DNA of 64,000 bases, taken from positions 2,916,001 to 2,980,000 of the forward strand of contig NC_045148.1 of assembly GCF_008831285.2 (NCBI RefSeq), read 5' to 3'. Origin of the DNA: Nymphaea colorata. Taxonomy: Eukaryota > Streptophyta > Magnoliopsida > Nymphaeales > Nymphaeaceae. Positions within the stretch are counted from its first letter, which is position 1, and each line of letters opens with the position of its first letter. A model generated the notes under the pieces. It made no database searches. It was not told where the DNA came from and worked only from the letters and a program-made list of their open reading frames with translations. A program made the translations under genes and the position numbers. This document shows, piece after piece, positions 11,310 through 23,800 of the stretch.

Positions 11310-12128
11310 TTCTTGTTTATATTTTTAATAAAAATTAGAAAAACAAGACGATACGGGCCGATATGAATGATACCGATTCAGAGACGTTTCGGGTAAAACG
11401 GGCGTCCGCAACCGATTGAAGTAGGAGGGAGTGCCTCCGTTCCGTTCGCCATCTCGTACGATGGGACTACCCATGCTGTCTTCGGTGAAAATTTCGTGGC
11501 TATTTTCGTCATTTCACTTCTAAGTCGTCGTGTGAAGAGCAGACAGCACGAGAGAGAGAAAGAAAGAAAGCACAAAAGAAACCTGGCACCGGACAACGCC
11601 GGAAACTGGTGGGACACTCGTCAGAAGTTGCCTTCCGTTGGATTCCCGCATCGTGTTTCCCGTGATCCTTTCTTCTTCCTCTGAGATCGTTTCGCGGGCT
11701 TATTCTCCATGTAGGGAGGAAGGTTCATGCCCAACAAGTCGGAGGAATGCCACCGGAGTTCCGGGGAGTTCATTGACGCGAAAATTTTAGGGCTTCGTTT
11801 TTCCTTTAATTTGGCGAGAGCGAAATATCCTCGTACAATCGGGCATATGGGGACCCACATCTTTCGCAGTATCATTACTCTTCATAGGGAGCATATGAAG
11901 GGCATTAGTTGGCAGTTGATGGGCTATGTGGAAGAAATCTAAGGTTTATCCTGAAGCCTGTTAGGCTCATGAGGCTGTTTTATGGAATACTCCTGTAGAT
12001 GGCCTTGCTGAGGTAAGTGAAGTGGCCGTGATGAATCGCTCGACCTAGATACTTTTTGTTGGCGGAATTAGCGAAGCTGCTGTTTTGGGCATTGCGAAGT
12101 TGAAATCGGAATGGTTTGAAGAACAAAT
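11310..12128 (+). promoter_or_regulatory. Probable promoter and 5' leader of the J-protein gene
   Basis: Composition changes from AT-rich to balanced near 11,340, and an AT-rich core (tttatattttta, 11,316-11,327) could serve as a TATA region. From 11,400 to 12,128 there are several short upstream open frames (for example from 11,496 and 11,727), so an untranslated leader with uORFs, possibly with its own intron, is plausible. An in-frame TGA at 12,117-12,119 shows that the protein cannot start further upstream in this exon. The transcription start is not determined. Confidence 0.4.
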
Positions 12129-12449
12129 ATGGAGGATATAGAGCTGTTCAAGGATGGATTCAGATGGGTTCGATCCCAGAAGAATGTGGTTCTGGGCGTT
12201 CAGGCCTTTATGAGGTGCTTGAGAGAACGGGTTGCCGCTCTCGCCGACCGGCACGGGCCAATTTTCTGTAGATGGTGCACTCAGCTGGGAAAATTTCTAT
12301 TATTCTTGTTGTTACAATGGAGGGATTGCACCCTCCGGGGCATTGGCTCATTACTTGGATTGGGTTCCGCAGCATTGTTTGTTATAATCTGGAGCTGTTT
12401 TCTCAGTTTGACATCCACATCCTGCTTGCTCTGTGTTGTTATGTTGCTG
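12129..12449 (+). CDS. J-protein exon 1 (residues 1-107)
   Basis: Begins MEDIELFKDGFRW and ends in a hydrophobic run (CLLCVVMLL). The donor is ctg|gtacttcc. Length 321 nt, so the intron is in phase 0. It encodes the cytosolic N-terminus and the first membrane segments. The open frame runs on into the intron to 12,578, but the splice to 15,052 gives a continuous hydrophobic domain. Confidence 0.8.
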
Positions 12450-14333
12450 GTACTTCCTCCTCGTCCACATTTTGGGCCGTTCTTCCTTCTTCATTTTCCT
12501 CTGTTGTTTTTCTTTCTTAATTTATGTAATTCTCATGCGGTGGTGATTCATAGATTTCCTCTTTTATCATGTTATTGAGGATGCTTTTATTCTCTTCCAT
12601 ATTCAATGTAGGTTTTGACTGGTTTACCTGGTATCACGGTGGTCAGTTTATACCAAACTATTTATTGTTTCTTAGAGTGCATCCTACCTGGCGGCAAGGA
12701 AGAAGTGGGCGGAACGGGAGTTGCTGCAACTAGCATGTTGAAAGATCACGTTCTTCCTTGTGACCGAACCCATGGCCGTGACCTGCATTAGTAGGCTCAT
12801 TTTTAGTATTTCCTTAGGACAAAATAGAGGACATCAAAGAACCATATTTACTCCTGAAAAGGAAATTGCTATATATACCACCAGCCATGCCTAATTTGTG
12901 AAATGGAGACATAAGGTATGTTGTGCTCAACATGGGCAACAACCTTGAAGTTGACATAAGTGGATAATCGTAAAGGCATTTCCTTAGGGAGTCTTTCTTG
13001 ATGAACAATAGAGATTGAGAAAAGATGGTTGTAGTTGCAATAGGAGTTGAATACATAACGCACTTCCAACTAGAAGAGGAAAAACCACATTTTGAGGTAA
13101 AAGCTTATGAAAACCTTGAGAAATCATTGGGAATAACCGCAGTGATGTACTTGTTGTGCTTGCAGCAACAGCCAGTTCCCGAATTTCTACCACATAGGAC
13201 ATGATGTTCATGTTTTGTCTTCTTGTGCTAATGAGTAGTTTTTGTTGGAAAGATAAATTTCAGGATTTTTTTCCGCCGGTCCCTTTTTTTCTTATACCAA
13301 CTTCAATCCGTATCTCTAAATTTGGTTTTACAACAATACAACATGCTAGTGTTACCTATTGAACTCATCATTTTGAGCAAGTGTCCATAAGAACAAAAAT
13401 TACAAACAATTCCATCATTATAAAGGTAATCATGTGAGAAATTCATTTTCCACCCTTCATGTTTACATAAACTGTTTTCTAGAATAAGATCTGAACCTCT
13501 TGAATATGCATAAACTTGGTACTTAATTTTTAAGAAAAATATCCAAATAACCTACTCCTTGAAGTTGTCGATAATGACAGTTGTCACCTAGGTGACAGCT
13601 ACTAAGTGGCCTACTTGATACCTTAGGACGGAAACTTGGGACCAAAATAAATTCTAGCATAGTGACAAATATCATTTACGGATTTTAAACAGCAAGATTT
13701 TTCTCTAGGATAGTATGGAAAGGTTGTTTGTCTCGGAAAAATCTCCAAATTTTAAAAAATTAAATAGAAAAATCCTAAAAATCCATGAGGTTGAAATTCA
13801 AAAAGCAAATTGGAGTGACCCCAAAGCCAACATGTCTCAAAATGGTCCAGTCAGATGACACCAGATGGCTATAATGGTACAATACCAAATCCATAGATTA
13901 TATATTTGTGTGTCTGGAGTGTGCATGCTTCTTCCATCTGATGGTTGACTACTAATTGACATGGTTAAATAGTTAATATATTTGACTGTGTGGTACCATC
14001 TAGTCTACATAGCTCTTATTCTACTTATTCTCTTCTCTCTCTTCCAGCAAGAAAGAGAGAGAGAGAGAGAGAGATAGTTGAACCAGTCACATTTTAAGAG
14101 AGAGATCGAGAATTAAACCTGCCACATTTTAGGAATGGTTTTAATTTTGAAGTACTCTTTCCTCTTTAAGACCCACAAGAAGCCTAGGGTGGATAAGATG
14201 ATTGTGAAAGGGGAAAAAAAGGGAGGAAAAAAGTAGCTGAGACTTGAGAGTGATTGAGAAGAACTTGAGAGACAGATCGTGGGTCCTAGAAGTGATTGAG
14301 AAGGTGTTTGAGTGTGTATGTGTGCGATATGTG

Positions 14334-14400
<67 letters not shown>

Positions 14401-17400
14401 AATTTGAAGAGTTTATGTGGTGGACCTTTGTAAGCTCTTTGATCAATTTATTGGACGACCAACTCGTTGTCATGTAAAAAAGAAAAACAAAATTAAAGTC
14501 AAATTTCTAGCTAGCCTCCACCTTTTATCGAGCTAATTTTGATATGTCAGTCTGGTAAGCCATTTGGGTGGCTTGATTGGTTTGTCCTTTCTGGACCTCT
14601 GTAAGCTATCTGATCAATTTATTGGATGGCTTACCAGTTGCCATATGGAAAAAAAAAAACTTTTAAAGCCACATTTCTAGCTAGCCTCTGCCTTTTACCG
14701 GAGCTAATTGTGATGTGTCAGTCTGGTGAGCCATTTGGGTGGCTTGATTGGTTTGTCCTCATGGTTCTTATATTTACTAATTTTCCTATATTAAAATCCC
14801 ATATCTATGTGCATGCGGTGTGCGGGGAGAGACTAGCGAGAGAGAGAGAGAACTGTTTCTCTGTACATGAGCTTTCTGAAATGGCTTCCCACAGTTTGTC
14901 AAGGCATGAATTTGCAGGGTCGGAGACTCGGAGCTGCTGTAGAATATGGAGACATTTATTATTTCTTTTGTCTGTGTACCATAAATGTCTACATGTTCTC
15001 TTTCTATCTTGTTTATTGTGACAGAAGAGTTAACTCAAAGTGATTCTACAGGGAGCTGCTGGTGCCACGGTTCGTTATTTGGGATATACCCCTGGACTTT
15101 TTATTGTTGGATTATTTGGGATTTTGATGCTGTCTATTTATGGCAACCTGTGGATAACTGGGATGATATCCATAATTGGAGGTATCACCCTTCATTCTCA
15201 TCCATGCTTATGCATCTCCATTACATTGGATATTTTTTTTTCTCTTCCCTGCAATTTGGTATGGTGCAGCTCTGAACAGGATATATAGTGTGATATTGGA
15301 TCCAAGGACAAATCTGTACCTAATGGGGGCTTCTAAGATCTTATCCTACATGTGTATGGTTTTAGAGTTTTGTGTCTTTGTTTTTCTTTTCCTTATAATT
15401 CAAGATTTGCAAGGCTTGGCGAATGAGCTGAACTGATAGATGCTGTTCCTGATCTTTTGCTGGTTTTTTTTAGCACGGATTGAATTTTTCTTGCCTTTGC
15501 ATGGTTTTCCTTTTATTATTTTAACAATTCTTCTCTCTTGCTTAAAATATGTCAACAAATTTGACATATGTATCTTTTCAAGATTTTATTGAGATTCTTA
15601 CCATTTGAAATTGACTGGTGAAAGGGTTTTGTCATTTGTACGGTGAATGAGTAGGATAATACACATCTTCATCTACTAAACTAAATCTACTAAACTAAGT
15701 TCTTTTAGAAGGGCTCTCAGTTTTGTTGCTGTGCAGCATTTGCAGCCAGATCTTGCTATTTTCTGAGTTGCATTTCTTGCATGTGTCTCCAGAGCTTGGC
15801 TTCTCTCAAAATGTGTTCGTGGTGGTATTATGGGTTTTCAGTGGCTCCCTTTCATTCAGAAATTTTCTTTTAAACATACTGGATTCAAAATGAGGCTGGC
15901 CCTAATGTTGGTTTTTGATTGATAAACTTGAGGTTAGACTACAAGAGACTTTATGCTTGTCAGTATTGGGAGCATTTGAAATTCATTTGTTTCCCCTTTT
16001 CCTAAGTGTCTTTACAGGTTTTGAATTGGATCGCCATTTTTTATTTATCTGCATATCCAAACACTTAATTGTCTGCCATAATTCATGCATTTTATTGATC
16101 TGTCAGATGCACTTGCTTCTTACTACTTTCTGCCAAGTTCATTGGGGATACATCAAGTGCGTGCTTCATTAATAAGGGTTTAATATATCAATCTTTAACT
16201 ATATCAGTGGATAGCTTAGTGCTATTTTGGATGCTATTGGTGTTAAATTGTTCAAAATTTGAACCTATCACCTACTATTAAAAATTTGCAGTGCAAGTTT
16301 TAGATATTTTGCTATCTGTCTTGGTGCATCAAGCTTAGGACCCTTGTCAAGTTAGAAAAGCTATTTTTCTTCTTTGTTCTCAATACAAAGCTTAGTGAAT
16401 TATTTATTTCATTTGCTAGTAATTCTGTTCATCAGTGATTTATCTTTGTTCTTCGGCTTTCAAACCTCTCAGTGTTGCTCGACAAGTCCTTTTGCTACTA
16501 GTGACACTGAACACTGAAGCTAGTGGCAGAATCATTTGAAAGTTCTTCTGCTAGTTCTAGTAGTCATCCTTCTTTTCAGCTTGACTGAAGGAAAGCCAGT
16601 GCCACCCATTGTATACTGCCCTTTAGCAGCCACTTCTTGGTTAAACCATTGAGGTTCTTCCCTGCATTGCCTTCCAAAAGGACAAGATTAGGAGGCTTTT
16701 TGGATGACAGACCAAAACTGGGTTTTGGAGTCGATGTTGACTCCAAAACCCAGTTTTGGCCTGTCTGGGTAACCTAATATTGGGTTTCTCAAAAACCTAG
16801 TTTGGATGAAACTCATTTTTAGCAAAGGGCCTGAAAAACATGCCTTCCAGTTTTGTCGGACCCTTTGTAGAGATGAGTTTTTGGCATGCCATCCAGACAC
16901 CAAAACCAGTTACTAAAAACTACTTAAAGAACCTATTTTTTTTCAAAGCATGGTTTTCATCACACTGTTTTCAAAGGGTGTCATCCAAACACTACGTAAA
17001 AGTTATATTCTATGCATTTCATTTCTTGGCTTATAAGTTCATTGGTTCAATACATTGGTATCTTGAATCCATGGTTCTATTTTCTCCAATTTAGATGTAG
17101 AGGCAAGAGAAAACAAGAAATCATGTTAATCACAAATATTTTCAGAATATCATGATATTGTCCAGAAAAATGAAGTAGCCGAAAAAAACTGAACATGTCA
17201 CATATTTAAAAAATATTGCAAAAGGAAATATTGATCATGATATTTTCATGACAATGTAGTGAGTTTATTTATTGCAGAACATGGCTTTTGGAAGGGGCAC
17301 ATGTGGTTTTTCTTTAAAAAATTTAGAATGCATGCCTCTAAAAGATTTTAAATAAGGGAAGTTTGGTAAAATGTAAAAGGGTTGGAATAGATGTTGAAAT

Positions 17401-19500
17401 GTTTTCAATGGCAAAAGTGTGAAAAAAGTGAGAAAAGAAAGAAATATGGAAGAAGGAAGAAGGAAAGAAAGAAAAAGAAGAAGGGAGAAGGAAAGAGAAA
17501 AAAGGAAGAAGGAAAAGAAAGAAAAAGTAAAAAAAAGGAAAAAAGAGGTGTCCTCAACAGGGAGAAGTAGATCTTGTTCTCATATGGTGCTAAATAAGAA
17601 GTGAGTTGGTTTATTTTAGGTTCTAAATAGGTAGCCTCTCTCGCCTCTCTCTTTTCTTGGTTTTGCTTCCATTTGTCATGGAGTCACGGGATTCATTCCT
17701 TTGTGATTGTTGGTTTTCTTCCTCTTCAATCTCCTTACTGTCATCAATATTATCATCTTAATCTCCATAATATGACATTGACTAAGCTTCTGAGGAGTAT
17801 TGTCCTCTTGTTCTTTTTACAATAATTTCTGCAAGCATGGGTTCAGCCCTAATCTATCATTCTGGCTTTCTCAAATCATGCAACATTCCCAGAATTACTT
17901 GCAATATGTTTTTTGATTAGTGATATGTTCATACTTCTCTCTCTCTCACACACACAAAGAAACATTGCACACTAAGTCACAGAGGTAAGTAACTAGGTTA
18001 CATACCCATGTTGGTAAGCAAAATGGGGATGCAAGTACTGCTGGGCAAGTGGTACGTTTTGAATCAGATCTGGGTAAGATCCAATCTGGTCCAAACTTTA
18101 TCTCAAAAGATACAAACCCTAAACCTATTTTTTCACTCCCTCTTGAGGACCTCCATCCACATGTCCTGACCTTTGCTGACTGGTAAACGACTTTATCGGC
18201 AGTTGGAAGTTTCCAGTGATCAGTGACGACATTTTGGCAAGGGTCTGTAAGAAGGGGCTTTCTTCCCTCTTTTTGTTTTTTGTCTATTTTTTATATAATT
18301 GTTAAGAGGAACTGCTGTTAGTTTGTGGTAGTTTAGTGACATAAATATTAGTCGGTGGAGTTTCTATAAGCTTTTACTTTCTCTTATTAATTTCTTGTAT
18401 TTTGGAGGACTTCTTTGTAATTTTATACTAATCTTCCTTTAAGAGAGATTAGGATTAATGAAACATACAATTTTTCTGTTTTTCCTCCATTGGTTTGCAC
18501 ATGGTATCAGAGCCAAAACGACTCTGCAGCTTTCCGACATCTTCTTCAGCATGGACCACAATCAGCTGTTTGTGTCCTTACATTCTTGGTTCCTCTGCCT
18601 TCAGTCTTATTCATCTGGTGCAATACAAGGGTGTGGGGATTTGAGATTTGGTCCCTCCTATGAAAAAAAATGCAGCTGCGACCTCTTCTCATGATCGCCC
18701 AGATGTAGATATCTTTGTCGGTTGTAGTATGGGTGTAGGTCATTGAATCAGGCATGAAATTTATGTAGGGATTATTGGAGGTTACCTTCCAGGGATTAGA
18801 TCAGTCATCAAGTTGCTGGAAAGATTAGTAGTTTAGAGAAATAAGTATTAGTTCGTAGAGTTTTTATAGGTTTTATCATCTCTTATTAGTTTCTTGTATT
18901 TTGGTGGACTTCTCTACAATTTTCTAATAATTAGGATTAATGAAACATATCATTTTTCTGTTTTCTCCTTCATCGGTTTTGACAATCATTTTCAGTCTGA
19001 TATTTTGTGCAAGAATTTTTTTCAACCAAAACAATCATTTAACGGGTTTTTGGTTGGTGTTGCCTTTGTTTGCTTTTTTTTTTTTTGGTTGAGAACTTGA
19101 GATGCATGGTTAGCTTGTTCCAAGCCCTTCATTACTTTTTTTTTTCCCTCTGTCCAGGCCCCTTCTTTCTATCTGATATATCTCAGTCTGTTTCTATCTA
19201 TTTTGATGTTTTAACTTTTAATTCATGAAACCCATCAATTTTGTTGTATCTCAAACTTTCAATGACAATGTATAAGTTGTGCCCAATACATTCAATCACA
19301 TCTTGGTATTCTGAAACACTGATTCCTACCCTTTTTCTATCCAGACTTGTTTTATGACACTTAATAATTTCCTTAATGAAGTCTTTTTTAATCTTTAATT
19401 GTCAGTGGTAGCTGTATGAACTTATGAACTGTTTTGCTTGAATTTTTGTGACCACCATGCATTATCTATGAACTTGAATTATTTTACTTGAATTTTCTCC

Positions 19501-19537
<37 letters not shown>

Positions 19538-20771
19538 AATGTAGAGAGTGCTGTGTCCCTGCATGTCTGTATCCCGCCGTACTACGAGATGTATACAAGC
19601 TGAAGATACAGATTGATGGCAAAGCTTGAAATGGAGACAATGTCTGGAAGTTTGATATAAAGTGGAATTAGCAGCTAATGTAGCTTTGGGTACATTAAGT
19701 TAAACGATAGAAGCAGAAAAAGTTAATAATGAAACCCCAAAGGGGCTTGGATCTAATTTTGATAATAAAGGTGGGAATATTGTGGTACGAGCTACCCTTC
19801 TATCCTGAATGGCCTAACAGTGTTAAGATGAAGTGACACTGCACCACTGGAGCACGATAATTGCAATGAACACCTACACTTAATAAAAAAATTAGTAGCA
19901 AGCCCCTGATCTAAGCAAGTGCAATTGATAAAGTTGGAAAGGTTAAGTATGAAAAAAAGGCCTATGGGGGTTAGAATTGATCTGTAAAATATAGCAGATG
20001 GTAAATATGGTATTTTTACTGATTCTCAAAGTGGAGAAAAAAATTATGCTACTATTTAATTTTACATAATGAATGTGGAGTTTGTATTCTTCAAGTTTTA
20101 AGGACATCTTCGTAAAATGACATTATGAGATCTGGAAAGATGAAAAGTTGAGTCAAATCATGAATATACTTTTTGTATTTTAGGAAAAAGTTGGTAAAAG
20201 TTGTTGTTATATATATATTTACTGCAGAATTTTTATAATACTGATTATGTATTTCATATATCAGTACTTATAACTGAAATATCTATGAACTGAGTTTTTG
20301 AGCAAATCCATAGAAGAGATGATTTGTCATATATACAGAATCATTAGTTCAAATATAGCAACAAAAATGATAAGTATTATACTATAGTCTTAAGGGGGCA
20401 TAAATAGTAAACCTTTTGATCAAATGGATCAGAAAGTAGCCACAAGCAGAATGTCCACATCTAATTTGAAGTACATAAATTTTAGATGGCAAAATTTTGC
20501 TTCAACAGCAGAATATGACAGATCACTGAAATATGACAGTCTTTAAAACTCAAGTGGAGGTCCTGATTCTCCCGAATCACCAATTGCTGTAAACTGTGTT
20601 CTTAACCAAAAAAATGAATTCCTTTTTAACAAAGCTATGAAGAATTTTCCCCAAGCTTCTCGGATGAACGGATAATATGAAAGACTGAATTTTATAAAAG
20701 TAGTCATCCAGAGGATACTTGGGTTTTTTGACTTGCATATGCTTGTTGGAAAAAAATTGTCAAATTTCCAC

Positions 20772-20802
<31 letters not shown>

Positions 20803-23800
20803 TGATGTTTTAAGTAAATAGAGAATAGAAAAAGGTAAAGGCTTTTGTGTGATATGGCATGTAAAGAAGTTATAGGGCTAAGGGCAAACCTGTAATGACT
20901 ATGGGAAATGGTTATGTGTGACATGGACATTTCTAAAAGGTAGAAGTACCCATATCAAAGGGAGACTTAAGTTTTGTATATTTTTGTTATATTTTAGCAA
21001 TTGTTTGTTCAGTGATAGATATTTGATGAATATAAGCACTGAAGTTATGTGTTTATTTGCTTAAAATTTTGTTTTATATATATATCCTAAACATCTGGCT
21101 TCTACCAATTTTTCTCTTTCTTTTATTCTCTCTATATATATGTGTATGTCTGTGTACAGCCACCCCCATACCCAAGTTTTTTTGAAAATGCCTCTCACGA
21201 TGTTTGCACCAGCACTCATTTGGTGCCCGTACACGCACCCATGTGACATAGGAAAATGGTCATTTTAGAACCAAAATAGCCAGTTCCAGACTGCACAGAC
21301 TATATATATCCTAGAGAAAAGGGGCCAGAGCTTGAGGTACAAGAGATCCATTAACAGTGGTGATCATTAATGGCTTTTATAGCTAGAGTTTGGTAAGCTT
21401 CCTACTATTGCTGGTTACTCACCCCTACTTGTGAAAGCTAGGCTTGTAGGAAGTTCATTAAAGTGATTAATTTTGTCTTATGATATATTGTTTAATGTAA
21501 GTGCCATTTGTTTTATAAACTTAAAGGTAAAATTACTCAATTATCAAATATATCTTAAGCATGTTCTTAGTGATGATGAACAACATTTAGGTTTGATGTA
21601 TTAAAGTGATTGAATTCAAGTGTCAATGTAAATTTCTTTAGTTACCGATTCCATAAATGATGCTTAACGAACAGCCTGCAATGTAATTTTAATTGCCTAA
21701 GTGTTCTTGAGCATGCTCAGCTGCAACATTCTTACCAATTATCTTTCTAATTGTCTGTAAAATGTTGTTCATGTGTAATTGAACAACGGTTTCTTGTAAG
21801 TCATATTTTAATAAGAAATGAAAAACTTGTAATCAAAACTAATGGGAAAAATGATTCTACAGAACCAGGCACTGCATAGTCTACTCAGGCTCTTTAGGCA
21901 CAATACTACCACATAGGAGCATAGGTGCCGGACTTTTTGATAAATAATTTCAGTCACTTTTTTTTTTTTTCAATTGATTTCAATTCTTTAAGATAATTTT
22001 GCAATTTTGGAAGTTACATCATAAGCTTGTTATTGGTACTAAATAAGGCGACTGGTTTGACTTAGGCACTGAGGACTTCCTCTCCTAGGCGTGACTTATG
22101 CAGTTATGCTTTTGACTACCCAGGATTCCACTTAGTGCCAATATTTGCTGGGCCTGCTATCATTGTTATTTTCAGTTAAATTTGGTTGTTATTTGCACTT
22201 CTGCTGTTCATTCCAGAAACTTTTTCCTCATGCTGTGCCTACAATTTTAATATGGAAAATACATATACGGCAGTGTGTCATGAGTCAAAGTTGGCTGGCA
22301 ATTACCTCTGTCACACGGATACGTGGGTTTAACCCACGTACCCGTATCCGATACGCCGACATGCGTATCTGGATACAGGACACGGGTGGGACACGCCAAA
22401 AAATAAACTATTAATTTAATTTTTTGTTTGTCATTTTATCATTTTTTTTGTGATGCATCCAATTATTTCCATGAACAGTTCTTTCAAATACTCAAACACT
22501 TTTGTGATAAAACAAACTTTCTTACTACATTGTAAGAGTGAACTATTAATTTAATTTTTTTTTTCATTTTATCATTTTTGAGAATATAAAATTTTCCATA
22601 TCCACGTATCCAAAATTTTCAAAATTGCCGTGTCCGTACCCGTACCCGTATCATACCCGCACCCATGTGACATAGACAATTACACTGTAGTGATGAACAG
22701 AACTGGTCATGGTCATAGGCCTATATGTTAAAACGAAGGCAAGGATGGTTCCAATCTTTGTGGTCATACTGTTCTTAATCCCTCAGAAACATTTTTGTCC
22801 TGCATCTCCTTGGTCTATGTTACATAGTTTTAAGAAAACCCTATCATAATTTTGTCTGTAATCCTGATCTTTTTTACTCTCTGCTGTTCTGAGGGCTTTT
22901 GATTGATGATGCAGGCTACTTGTTCTCGTTGAATCATGCACGCTTGGTGGTGTTGTTGTCAACAGCATATGCCATTTACTGTGTCAAAGTCCGTGTTGGG
23001 TTACTGGGAGTCATATTGTCACTCCAGCTAGCCTTTCTATCCAATGATCTGTTGGATTTTGTGCTTCAAGAGTACGAATGTGTGAATGAAGGTTCAAGTT
23101 CAGCACATGATGCTCAAGCTAATTGCAATTCAGAAGATTTTGTGTATGATTCTGAATATTCTGCTCACAGTGATGAGGCAGTGAAATTTCCATCCAAAGC
23201 GTCTTGCCGAATGCCTAATGTCTTACAGCATGTGGAAGTCCACAAAGAGGCTTCTGCTAGTAAGGTTGTCAAAGCAGATTCAAACTCATTGGATGAGATA
23301 AAGCGAATCTTAGGTAGCAAGAATCATTATGAAGCCATGGGGCTTCCCAGGAATAGTAGTATAGATTTGGCACTACTGCGAAAAGAATACAGGAAAAAGG
23401 TTTCACTGGAATTCACTTTTGATCTCCGTTTATTTATATAAAATGCATTTTATATATTTTCAGCTAGGGTTTGATTTCCAATCATGTAACAAATGGGGCT
23501 GACTGGAGCTTTACATTTGCAGGCTATGGTTGTCCATCCTGATAAAAATATGGGAATCCCACTGGCAAGCGAGTCCTTTAAGAAACTTCAGTGTGCATAT
23601 GAGGTGAGTTTGTGTGTTGGAAAAATGCAGCTGGCATTAAGTCTAAACAGTGTAGTTTCTTGGGATGTGCATTTGTTTTTATAAGTTCTGTGAAAGGAGC
23701 CTTCCCTGAAACTTTCGTTCAGGTCCTTTCGGATGAAGTGAAGAAGAAAAATTATGATGAGCAATTACGAAAGGAAGCATCTAGAGAGTCTAGCAGCATT

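Noticed and set aside
12450-12578. Continuation of exon 1 to a stop at 12,576
   Set aside because: The splice at 12,449 to exon 2 keeps a continuous membrane domain and leads to the J and Jiv90 domains. Read-through would give a truncated protein. It remains possible as a retained-intron form.
12814-13211. Minus-strand frames in intron 1 that look weakly protein-like
   Set aside because: They have no recognised motif and overlap each other in different frames. A worn transposon fragment is possible but unsupported.
14141-14477. Frames with IYIYIY peptides on both strands (also at 30,008-30,290)
   Set aside because: They are translations of (TA)n microsatellites.
15271-15350. Possible extra exon after tggtatggtgcag (15,258-15,270)
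   Set aside because: Exon 2 to exon 3 joins perfectly in phase and restores an uninterrupted hydrophobic segment. The extra stretch adds no conserved sequence.
17419-17604. Lys/Glu-rich open frame
   Set aside because: It is produced by a purine-only tract inside an intron and has no domain.
22899-22914. ATG at 22,899 as a gene start
   Set aside because: It lies in the intron end. The AG at 22,913-22,914 is the acceptor, and the frame continues from exon 2.
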